A stretch of DNA of 64,000 nt from Bolinopsis microptera (taxonomy: Eukaryota; Ctenophora; Tentaculata; Lobata; Bolinopsidae), in the NCBI RefSeq assembly GCF_026151205.1, contig NC_087082.1, forward strand, positions 15,533,365-15,597,364, in the 5' to 3' direction. Numbering within the stretch: the first letter of the stretch is position 1; the number at the start of each line of letters is the position of its first letter. This document shows positions 53,598 to 64,000 of this stretch, one piece after another. The notes beneath the pieces were generated by a model. It ran no database searches and was not told the origin of the DNA. It worked only from the letters and a program-made list of their open reading frames with translations. The translations under genes were made by a program, and so were the position numbers.

Positions 53598-56512
53598 AAA
53601 ACTGGCCGTTAACTGATTATTTGCACATACAATGCTCGTGCTATCCAACACTGTAATGAGTGTAACTACTTAACTACAGAAACATAACATACGGAGCAGT
53701 ACAGACTGTTAACAGTGTTAACTTTTTAGACTTTGATTTGCATGGTGATTATTATAGTTCGGGGAAGTCATGCCTCATGGACGTCATATGGTGACCCTGA
53801 TCTGCTTTGATTTTAGTACCGATCATCTGACATTACCTAAATTGTAGATATATAATTTTGTAAAACTTGCAAAACTTGGTGTCCGAACTGAACAAAAGCT
53901 TCAGGATAGATTTTTGGAATGTGAAGCTATTTTCTTTATATTAATATTTGTTGTTTTATTACATTGATTAGAGGTTCCTTGGTACGCATGAACATTAAAA
54001 AATTGGACTCTATCAGAATTTGATGTTAAATTTCTCAATTTATATATCTATATACATAGATCGTTTCATTGCCGCAGAGTAGGAAAATAAATTCAAACAG
54101 TCCAAATTAAAGTAACAGATCGGTGTATCATTTGTCTGTTTTATTCAGGATTTGTTATGCTAGGACAATAATTGTTCTGTGTAAAGTGTAGTCTACTATC
54201 TAGTGTCTAGTGAACTGAGTACTGACCCCCGGCCCCCCGTTGATCATTGTTAGTATTATCAGTTATCTTTGAGATCAACGGACCATCACGTAATGTATGT
54301 TTTAAATCAAGGAAGCAATTTACGAGGAAATTTTCAATCGAAAACTATGTTTTATGTTCGCAGGATTCCCGCACTATATAGTGAAAGGACTATATAGTGA
54401 CAATCACTTTATAGTGACATGTCACTATATAGTCCTGTCACTATAAAGTGCGTTTTGCAGAAAATTGTCCTCAGGAGTTTTAATCAACTATTGTGCTGAT
54501 TTGACCCTAAACTCAGATATTTGAAATGTGTTATCACTCATCATGGTCGATATTAAATGAAAGTTAATATAAAATAAACAAATTCGCGACAACGCAAATT
54601 CAGTTTCTGTCACAGTAAACGCTAAAAAAATGTCCTTTTAATACAATTTGGTGAGCGCGCGCGACAAATCCGCATATAAAATTGGCTTCCCGCCAGAAGG
54701 ACTTCCGCTGTAAAATGTAAATCAAGCGTTTTTAGGCAATAACATGGAAGAATTTTTTCAAGATCCTACTATACGATTTCCTTCGATTTCCTAGATATAA
54801 GTATAAGACTGATCATATTTTCACTTTTGGGCGACTTCGTATGTGCCAAATTTAAGATATCACTACAAAAACAAGAAAATAACTCCTAAATCTATTGAAA
54901 AGTTTAGAAGTCTGAAGTAGGAATCTTCACCTTCAAGATCGAAGAAAATATTTTCTTCAAACTTTCCAGATAGTAAGATGGGTGTTTAGCTGTCACTATG
55001 TGCAAGTTTAAACTATTTACTACGAGAAAAATTTGAAATATCACTTCAAATTTGATTCGGAGATATATTCCTGTGTTTGGAGTGATATCTAAAATTTGAC
55101 CCATAGAAATTCGCCCGAACTTGCAAAGATTATCAGTCTTATAGCCATTTTAATATCCGGAAAGTTATTAAAAAATCGTTTAGCAGGATTTTGAGATAAT
55201 CGACTTTCGTCAAATATTGTTCAGCAGATAAAATGGAACGGAAAGCTCAAGTGTCCAAATCTCGTTGACAATTAGAAGTTTTTATCTAGTCAATATGTGA
55301 CATACAGTATGTGGACATGTTACTTGTATAACAAGTTCAGTGATTATTTTGAGGCCCACTTTTAGTCTTTACTCAGTCTATGTAACACTCGTGAACTTTT
55401 GACGAACTGTTACCAACACAAGATACTATGTATTCAGTCAATCTCTAGAGCGCGTAGAGTTAAATAAGGACACCTAGTCCCACCCAGCAGGTTTGTTTGT
55501 AAAGTATGCTTTCTAAATAGTGTTGACGAAATATTGCGAAAGAAGGTTGAGAATTTTAGAAAACGAGAGTTGAGTAGAAACAGCGTTCCTTGTGAGTTGT
55601 GACGTACATTGTACACGGGATAGGATACTGATCTCATGAGTTACATAACGTAGCACACACCGCGTAGTCAATAGCCACTTGTCAGGTTTATCAAGAATAT
55701 GATATTGAGTATTATTGTTGTCATTGCGGGGGGGGGGGGGGGGGGGGGGGACGGTTATTGTTGTCTTGTTGTTGTATTACGATCTCATGATTGTAAGTAT
55801 GGTAATAGTTGGAATTGTAACGTCTCACTGTACTATTATTCCGTTTAACACTTCTCAATAGAATGACAATTATGTTATAATCTAAATACCACTTCAGGTA
55901 TACAAAGTAGTTGCAGGAATTGAATACATTGTTCATTATCCACTGTTCAATGTTCACAGTAATGTCATTCGGAAAAATTTGATCAAGAACTGTTTACTAA
56001 CCCAGCAGCGTTTCTTTGCTATGTATTTTTCAAGATGTACTGTTTATTCATCACGGAGACTTGATCTCGTCCTGGAAAGATAGCATTAGCAAACAGTTGT
56101 CATTTATCTCAACATCAAAACCCCATCAAAACGGTAGAACACATTGTCAAGTTAGGCCTCATAGGAAACCTTCTGTAACTGTAATGTAGCTTATTTTGTA
56201 GCCCGCATATGAAATTCACAGCTTTGTTTTTCAATAGATTTCTACAGGTTGAACACATTATATTACTGTCTCATCTTTGTCCTCCTTTATTCTCTGGAAT
56301 GTTTTTTGACGGTCCTGTGTTTCTAGTAGCCTAATAACGTTTAGAATGCTCCAATGGACGTTATATTTCTGTTTCGTTACATAGCTGTGTTTTATTCATC
56401 TATTTTATCGGTCTTAAATCATTTGCAACATAAAAGCGTTGAAAAGATTTCGGTTGTCAGATTCAGTTGAAACAGGCGATTTTTTGGAATTAATTACTTC
56501 ACATTCTTAGAC
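53598..56512. other. Gene-free stretch with hairpins and a poly-G run
   Basis: Contains the hairpin cluster at 54371-54452 (listed separately), a 22-base G-run at about 55729-55750 and AT-rich DNA. No coding ORF is supported on either strand. Confidence 0.5.
54371..54452. repeat. Nested inverted repeats of CACTATATAGTG type
   Basis: A 17-bp arm (AGGACTATATAGTGACA, 54386-54402) pairs with its inverse at 54420-54436. Further CACTATA(T/A)AGTG palindromes lie on both sides (54371 and 54439), so several alternative hairpins are possible. Confidence 0.8.
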
Positions 56513-59500
56513 ATGAGAAGAAATCATATGTTTGGTGTTTTTCTACTGCTCATGCTGATGAGCATTGTGTCAACATCTGTGCCAGCAGTTCCAAGTAAGT
56601 TACGAAACAAATCTACAAGTTCTTTAACTGTACCCTTTATATTATTTTACACTGATATGAAATCCAACATGTAGCAGTTACACACTCACAAGTGATCGAT
56701 TCGAACAACAAAACACCCTTCAATAATCACCAATGACCAATCATCACTCGCCTCCATTTCATATATTTCGAGCTGTTTTTGAAAATCCTGCGTTATATTT
56801 CAATATTCAGCAGATACCCAGTACAGTAATTGGCTCCCATTTACTGAGGAGAGGAGCAACTATGTAATCGAGCTGGTGGAGGGCGAAAGGTTCCAGATCA
56901 AGACTGACAAGAAGATAGATGATGATAACGATATCCGATGGATGATGAGAGGACCAGGTTGGTTTACATTCACTGCACGCGCAATAAATTGTGGACGCTG
57001 CAACAATGGCTACGAATTAAAAGGAACAGAAGGATTTCTCCAACGAGCTGGTGTTCTGACATTCCTGAAGACTGCCACTCAGCTGCAAGTCTGGTTCGAT
57101 GGTGTTTTGGAGGTCACCTGGGTGTATGAAGATAACGACTTGAATGCAAAATGTTTAATGAGGACGATGCTGAGAGGAATAAAATTTGTCGGACATAACC
57201 CAAACCGAAAGGATAAAGTATCAGTGCAATACAGATATCAAACAGGTAACTTTTGGGACAGTATAGTTTCTGAGTTGTGACAACACAGATTGTATCTTAT
57301 CGTCCAATAACTGTTGAGTAATGATTCTTAGTCACAGTGGCGGCAAGCACGACTGTCGGCCATTATACCCCTTTAATATTATACCCCTTTACTATTTCTT
57401 TCCTTTTGTTTGGAAAAATCAAACACTGGCGACGGTCCACTCTACCCAATTTTGGTTTTTAATTAAAAAATAAAACTAGTACATTTGCATTCGCCTTTAC
57501 CAGTTGCAGTGTTTACACTGCAGTGCATATTTATAATTACACATCACTACGGCTCTTTTATAAAGAACGTATTGATGATACAGATAAGTAAGACAAAATT
57601 GCTTGATATACTGACATGCTTTTCTTTCAGAAACAACCGCTAACGAAGTCATCGGCGACAAATCCTCGAAATCAGACGATGCACAGTCTGTAGCCATCTG
57701 TCCGACAGGTTACGTTGTAACGCACTGTGAAGCCCAATCCGGTAAAGTACATGATGAGTGTGACGGGGTATTTGTGAAGCCTGATGACGGTAGAGTGTGT
57801 GTTGCAGTTAATGGTGATAGAGGTTCTGGTGCGGTCGCTAGAGCGGTGTGTTCACAGTTGGAACAGATTGCCGACCCCTGCAACGGTCCTAACCTACCCA
57901 AATACCGGAACCTCCACTCCAGAGGACACAGTCCAAGTCTTCAGTGTCCCGCTGGTTACGGACAGATTCTGTGCAATGCACATAGCCCATGGAGGGGAAG
58001 GTTAAGTGGTCAGAATGTTGATGATAAGGGAGTGATTCCAAACGACGAAGATTGTGCTCTTCCGGACTGTGGAGGTGACCAATGGTGTGAGGTCACTTCC
58101 GTCTGTCAGCTCATCGAGGATTCAGAAGCGTACGCTTCAGCAGTGTGTAGTACCTGTGATGGATACCACTGTGGAGAGGGTGAGGAGTGTGTCATGATGG
58201 ACATGTCTCCGACGTGTGTGGAGAAGCAAACTGGTTGCGATGATACTGACAGGTGGGTAATACATTCCATTCCCTTCAAACACCGATATAAAACTACCTC
58301 CAGGCACAGGGTATATGTTATAATATGTAAATAGGTTTTAAACTACAAGTGTTGAATATCCTGAATCCTCTCCAGAGCGAAGATTGCTCTAAAAATTGCT
58401 CTCTTATATCAGGTGTGGAGATAAGGGTGTGTGTGTACCAATTGGTAATGATGATTATGAGTGCAAATGCGGGAAGGGCTACTTTTTCAGCTCCGGCTCT
58501 TGTATCCTTGTCCGTGAGTCTGTTTATGTAATTCAGTGGTTTCATGATAGTTCACCTGACGATGTCACGAACGTTAAAACGTATGTTACATACGTTTTAA
58601 CGTTCGTGACGACATACGGTATGTACTATGTAGTGCATTTTGATTTATAAATCAACTACTACTTAAAGTACTTACTATCATACTTTAGACCGTTACACAG
58701 ATACCAAATTATAGTTCAATATTATAATAATTCTAATTACTAATTACTATTGTAACGCCAATCAAATGAGGTTAAAGTATTAAAACATATTTCTAACGAA
58801 ACTAATCTATATTCTAGAGATGAGAGCTCACAGTGCTGAAGTAAAATCCGGTACAGCCACCACTATCTCCTGTGTGATAACAGGAATTACAAGTCCAATA
58901 ACTGTGGAATGGCTGGAATCAGGTACTGTTATTTCAGCTGACTCTAACTACACTCAAAACCCTGGAACAATAGAAAACAACAGTCAGACGGCTACGCTAG
59001 AAGTAAAGGGAGCTGATGTTATCGAAGATAAAACTTTCATTTGTCGAGTTCTCTTCCCTGGATCTTTACAGTACGAGAATAGAAAGGTCCAACTCAATAT
59101 TTACGGTGGGTTTTCAAGCTGGTACAACAGTCGAGGTTTTAAAATTATTTTATATATCTTCTTTTATTAATTATCACGCTATATGATAATAAATCGTGAA
59201 GATCAACTCCATCAAGGATCTATCATTAATCATTATTCTTACAGCTAGTTTACTTGAATGATAATTTTACAGGCAAAAACATTTTCTAATTAAATATTTC
59301 TTCTTTTCATTCAGATGTTGCGGTAAACGACGCTGAAGTAAAATCCGGTACAGACGCAACTATTTCCTGTGTGATGAAAGGTATAACAAGCTTAGTAAAA
59401 GTGGAATGGGTGGGGGCTCATGGAGAAGATAACAGCTACACTCCAAAATCTGGGACATTGGATGGCGACAGTCAGACAGCTACCCTTGAGGTTACGGGAG

Positions 59501-60794
59501 CTGCTGTTACAGAAGATAGAACTTTCACTTGCAGAGTCACATCTGGACAGTTTCCCGATTCTCCATATTCTGACACATATGTAATGATGACTGTATACGG
59601 TAAGGATCAAGTCCAAATTAGGTAAAAAATAATTTAGCATGGTTTTATTTCCTAATAATCTCTGCGGACTGAGCTATCTAATCATGAGCCAGAAAGTAAA
59701 CATAGCAGTCAAGACATCATTTGCAGATGTAACTTAAATCTCCAGCTAGTAGCTAACTGTACCAATTTCAGCATGTCAAAAGGACCAGTACTCTCAATTC
59801 AATTTTGAAACCACTGGTCACACTATGAAAGAAGGAGGGACTGTGACGGTCACCTGTGCTGCTGGTTACATCCCATCTTCTGACACAACTACTAGTACTA
59901 CTGCAACTTGTGGTGCAAGTGGTCATATGGAATTCAACGATATGTCGTTTGAATGTTTTGATGAAAATAGTGAGTTATCACAGAAAACACAACTACAACA
60001 GCTGATTAGCAAATTTTTGTCACAATCTCAACAACTATTTGATTAATTTCCACTTCTTCAGTTGCACTAGTCAAGTAGAAAATCGTTATCGTGATAACAA
60101 AACCACCCGATAAATATAAACGACGAAGAGTGCTAGTAAATCAATATGTGTCCCTTCAGGTTGCAAAGTAAGAGAACAATTGCCACAAGACTTGGAGTTT
60201 AATGTAACTAAAGGTGAGAATAGAACTTCGAAAAAGATTATGTCGGTTGAATTTTTTTCTTTGATGAAAATACACAATAAATACAAATAAAACAATCACT
60301 GCTGTTCATAGCAAATTAAATTACCCTAGATATGTGGTCTGACGGAGAAACTGGTGTAATCAGTTACAAGTGTGAAACAGGTTTTATAAAGACACAAGCA
60401 GCAAGATGTACCGAATGGAAGGTACGTCACCTCTTGTATCTTGAGTTTACTTAAACTCTTTAAGATCAGAGCAATCATGATCATCATGTCAATAAATCAA
60501 TGCACTCTGCAGAGGATCGAAATTGCGTCACTTTAATATCCGCTGCTTTTTCTTAGATATTTTAAACATTTGGATGAATAATTGGCTGTTACCCCCTTAT
60601 TCCTTAAATTCCCCATTAGTGCGAAGGTGGAAATGTTAAGTGTACAGAACCGGAAGATGAATATGACAATATCATCACAGAAGTAGAATTCTGTAAGATC
60701 TGTCCACCAAAGACATATCATGACTCAGACAACAATATTTGTGAAAATTGTCCAGTGGGCCACAAGTCTGGTTACGGGTTTGAAAATTGCTTCA
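56513..60794 (+). CDS. Secreted mosaic protein: Cys-rich, EGF, two Ig-like, CCP and GCC-type modules
   Basis: Ten exons by eye: 56513-56594, 56811-57245, 57631-58252, 58413-58513, 58818-59105, 59315-59599, 59772-59969, 60160-60213, 60330-60421, 60620-60794, with consistent phases. The last ends in a donor, so 3' exons are missing. Order: signal peptide (MFGVFLLLMLMSIVSTSVPA); an unassigned beta-rich domain with WFTFTARAINCGRC; a Cys-rich domain with CPTGYVVTHC and CPAGYGQILC repeats; an EGF-like module spanning exons 3-4 (CDDTDRCGDKGVC...YECKC); two related Ig-like domains (TISCV...W...SQTATLEV...F.CRV); one full and one split CCP/sushi-like module; and a C-terminal Cys-rich repeat (CKICPPKTYH...CENCPVGH). 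Probably extracellular, in adhesion, recognition or immunity. No membrane anchor is seen within the window. Confidence 0.78.
58564..58610. repeat. Perfect 23-bp-arm palindrome in an intron
   Basis: GTCACGAACGTTAAAACGTA... and its exact inverse, separated by one base, in intron 4 of the secreted mosaic gene. The pre-mRNA would form a strong hairpin. Confidence 0.9.
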
Positions 60795-61860
60795 GTAAGT
60801 ATTTCTAATTTATCTATCCTTTACTAAGGTAAAGCATATTTAAAGTAAAAAGTGGATTGATTTTTCCAAATATTATAATATCAGACAGTCATATTACCCT
60901 CAAATACTGACCATGTTTGTATCTAGGGGACTACACAATATGTGCCAGTTATTTGAGGGTATAAAGACTAAATAAATAATTATTTATTAGTTTAATAAAT
61001 TATCTGGAAATCGGTGGGACGATTACCAGTATTATTTCAACTAACCAGCTGACAGAAGCAGTGAAGAGATATCATCCCTCCACTGCTTGTGGCAGTAGTG
61101 TCAGGTACTGTGTAACAGACGTTTGGTAGCAGTTGAAGACGGTATAAAAGCTGTTGGAAAACGTGGCAACAGGAATAAATTCATTAACATAAAAAAGGTT
61201 CAATATTAATGACAGAATAGAAAATGATACTGATTTAACATTTATTATATGATCAACATTCCTCTCGGAAAAACCCATGGTATAACGATCGTACAACTTT
61301 TTAGATAAAGAATCGGGAAGATGGAGGAACTCAAGATCAGATGACACTGGCACCGAATAAACTATAAAGAAAAGCTGATGAACTTTTTTGATGATCAGAC
61401 CTTTTTAGTAGGACTCTAGCGCATTTGAATGTATAGAGTTCAAGAAGTAAACTTATATGTAGTCTTATTTTACTTTTCATTTTTGAGAATAGTTTTAAAT
61501 TATTTATTATATCGTAGAAATGTTAACATTAATTATGCATCATAAAAACTTGAATATTGAATGTGTACAGCATTCTAGTATGAATGTGTGGTCTATAATC
61601 ATTATCTTGATGTCACTGAGTGACTACTAGCTATTAGCTCACCAACAGCTAGTACAGTTATGATGTCTTATCAGCATATTTACAGTAATTCTATAAATTT
61701 ATTGATATGTAATTATTTTTAGATCTTTTGTTCGTTATTCTACTAGATGATATCTAGATTCTTAAACAGTGTTTTCATTTGCCATATTCAGATAAGACAT
61801 GAGAAAGTTTAGCGATGCAAATTATTCAATGTAACAAAGATAATGAAATGGTCATATATA
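60795..61860. other. Stretch after the last recognised exon
   Basis: Intron or 3' region of the mosaic gene. A possible short final exon after an acceptor at about 61048 would end within 17 codons, but it has no recognisable sequence. Otherwise AT-rich with no feature. Confidence 0.4.
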
Positions 61861-62656
61861 CAGGGTGGGCCATAAAACACTACCCATCTTTATCTCTTAA
61901 AATTGTTACAGCTCGCTGAGATCTTGATAATTATTTTAAAAACAAAAAGTGGCATAACTTTTGTTCTGATAAATATTTTTGCTTCTAAATTTCACAGAAT
62001 GTTAATAACAAGTAGCTAAACCTTTGTGGCAAGTTTTGTGTGATTGCGAGCTTCGCTGAGCTTATTTGACCAATTTAGCCCCTGAGCGAGCTAGCTTGAA
62101 TTTCTCACCCAGAACTGTTTACATTGGTTAAAAGAAACCACCAAAAAAAATCCTGGGTAAAATAATCAAAAAACCAGCGATTTATTCACGTTTTATCAAT
62201 TCTATTCACCACGATCCATCGCACATTCCATTCTCTCTATATTTTAACTGATAAGGACTATCACAGATGATCCTTCCTGATTGTTTATATCGTTCTTCTC
62301 ACATGGAATGTGCGATGAATAGAATTGGTAAAACATAAATAAATCGGTGGTTTTTTAATTTTTTTACCCAGGATTTTTTTGGTGGTTCTTATTAACCAAT
62401 GTAAACATTTCTGGGTGAGAAATTAAAGCTAGCACGCTCAGGAGCTAACTTTGTCAGACAAGCTCAGACTCACACAAAACTTGGCACGAAGTTGTGTCTA
62501 ATTATGATTGACATTCTCTAAAAATTTGAAGCAAAATGTTAATCAGAACGTAAGTTATGGCGCTTTTCCATTCTGAAATAAAATGATTATTAAGATCTCA
62601 GCGAGCTGTAACAATTTTAAGAGATAAGGATGGGTAGTGTTTTATGGCCCACCCTG
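61861..62656. mobile_element. 796-bp foldback MITE, mariner-type TA target
   Basis: Starts CAGGGTGGGCCATAAAACAC and ends with the inverse, flanked by TA (61859-61860 and 62657-62658). The inverted arms run almost to the centre: for example CAGCTCGCTGAGATCTT, TTCTCACCCAGAA and ACATTGGTTAA each recur inverted on the other side. Nearly the whole element can fold into one long hairpin. No ORF. A TA duplication fits Tc1/mariner-like mobilisation. Confidence 0.85.
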
Positions 62657-64000
62657 TAACAGCTTCAGTTTGAGGGTGCTGTGTGCTGATTGCTGGTGGT
62701 AGTTGGATAGAGCAGAGGTTCCCTTGAGGCTGCTGAAAATCTATAATTAGATGATGCGGGTGTTAGCTGGGTAGAGCTGGAAGAAGTGGAAGGTAGATCT
62801 AAGAGCTGATTTTGCTCGCACTTAACGTTCTCCTCCCCTTCAATCCTCCAGAAACTCTCCGCAAGCTCCTTGCTGTAACGTCACTGTAGACTGCAGCTCT
62901 TTTATCGTTGTTTTGAGATAACAAAACCAAATCCTGGGGCTACAAGAGACGTGGTAGCCTGTGAGCGTGTAGACAACTCGTCTACGGTTGTTTTTAGTGT
63001 CCAATCCAAAATCAAATCCTGGGGTTACACGAGACGTGGGAGCCTGTGAGCGTGTTAGTTTCCTGTGGAAGGTGTTATGTGCCAGTGGGTAGAGCGATTA
63101 TGTTGCGGTTCTAAGGTTAGTAGAGGCTATTAGAGCTTTTCCTTTGTTGTAGAGATGACTAGTCCATTCCTTAACATAGGTTAGAAGCAGACGTGATAGC
63201 ATGTGAGCGTGTTAGAGTCCTGACGTTACACGAGACGTGGTAACCTGTAAGCGTGTAAACTGTAAACCGCTCCTCTATCGTTGTTTTTAGCGTGTATATC
63301 GATCCGCTATGAAACAATAGTTTTAAAGGTAAAAGCGATCGATTAAATCAACCAGGACGCCAGATAGACCCACTAAAATGAGCGTTAAATATTCAGCGTG
63401 GTTGTAAGAAGTAAGAACCGTATACGAGTCACCAAATTGTTCAAAATTATCTGGTGTTCTAGGCTAATCCAAGAACTCGTGAGGCCAGGAAATGTGTGAA
63501 ACAAAAGGTTTGAAGGCAAGGAATATTGCTGACTGTCCTCTCTACGGTTTCTATTCTTTTAAGAGCCCCAGAGGATTAGCATAACAATGTCATATCCTCT
63601 CCTACCCTAGCAGCGAGATTACTCGCGTTGCAATATTGAAAACGCCAACTTGGAGCTGTTGCTTTGACAAAAACTGGCTTTTCTAGATGGCAAAATTTGC
63701 AAGCTTTTGGTCTATTAACTGCCTTATGCCTGAGCTGAGGACGGTGAAACTAGGCTTTACCCCACTCAGCCACTCGGTATGATCATTTTACTGCCCAATT
63801 TAAGCTCTTAACTCTAATGACTAATGACTGAGAACTATGTCATTATGCTCTACCTAACTCAATGTGATCATTTAAAAAATTTTAATGTCCAAGTTGAGCA
63901 TTTAGCTTTCCAAAAGCCGAGATATTCTCTTGTATTAGAAAGTGCTGTAGTTGCTATTATCACCAGAGCGCAAAATTTCTACCCAAGTCAAATTTGTTTC
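62657..64000. other. Gene-free end of window with a degenerate repeated motif
   Basis: Four loose copies of a motif with GACGTGG(T/G)AGCCTGTGAGCGTGT occur near 62948, 63033, 63188 and 63233, three of them preceded by ACACGAGACGTGG-like or ACAAGAGACGTGG-like sequence. No ORF or RNA gene can be supported. Confidence 0.5.

Noticed and set aside
58349-58531. Overlapping ORF across the EGF exon
   Set aside because: It is in another frame; the EGF cysteine pattern and matched splice phases identify the coding frame.
61072-61353. 93-codon minus-strand ORF
   Set aside because: No domain, no splice partners and AT-rich composition like the non-coding surroundings.

Overview
The window is nuclear DNA from an animal. 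It is AT-rich, with multi-exon genes that obey GT/AG rules, poly(A)-type 3' ends, a tRNA-derived SINE, several MITE-like inverted-repeat elements and an intact Ty3/Gypsy-type LTR retrotransposon. Recognisable host genes are metazoan: a sepiapterin reductase, the SMC5/6-complex SUMO ligase NSMCE2, a C2H2 zinc-finger protein, a divergent class-A GPCR, a PLAT-domain protein and a secreted EGF/Ig/CCP mosaic protein. The style of the mosaic protein and the orphan GPCR suits an early-branching marine invertebrate such as a cnidarian, but the species cannot be fixed from the sequence.

Layout. Four plus-strand, intron-poor, low-complexity genes lie head to tail at 0.1-11.2 kb. Three of them share short motifs, so they look like a fast-evolving local family. 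A small five-exon plus-strand gene follows (11.9-14.5 kb), with a SINE, telomere-like repeats and inverted repeat arms in its introns. Next come a transposon-rich gap, the GPCR (17.0-18.1 kb) and two MITE-like elements. From 46.7 down to 20.6 kb all host genes are on the minus strand: zinc finger, NSMCE2, sepiapterin reductase, a 96-residue basic protein, and a very long gene (38.8-20.6 kb). From 46.7 to 52.7 kb I see no gene, only repeats. The PLAT gene (52.8-53.6 kb) and the secreted mosaic gene (56.5-60.8 kb) are on the plus strand. The last 3 kb holds a large foldback element and no gene I can support.

The most unusual locus is the long minus-strand gene. Its 20 exons stay in frame for 1009 codons by hand reconstruction. 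They join an importin-alpha-like ARM-repeat region to TPR repeats and then to a Gln/His-rich tail. Inside the tail-coding region lies a 42-bp minisatellite in which each unit reads, on the gene's strand, as a 21-nt in-frame coding half (QHVQHHQ) followed by a 21-nt half that starts GT, holds a branch-point-like CTGAT and ends CAG. The array is therefore a ladder of potential 5' and 3' splice sites. Two transposons have inserted into it: the 8.6-kb LTR retrotransposon, and a 1.25-kb hairpin-ended element with an 8-bp target duplication. The retrotransposon carries a textbook -1 frameshift signal between gag and pol. All exon models were built by eye from splice signals, phase and homology, and have no transcript support here.
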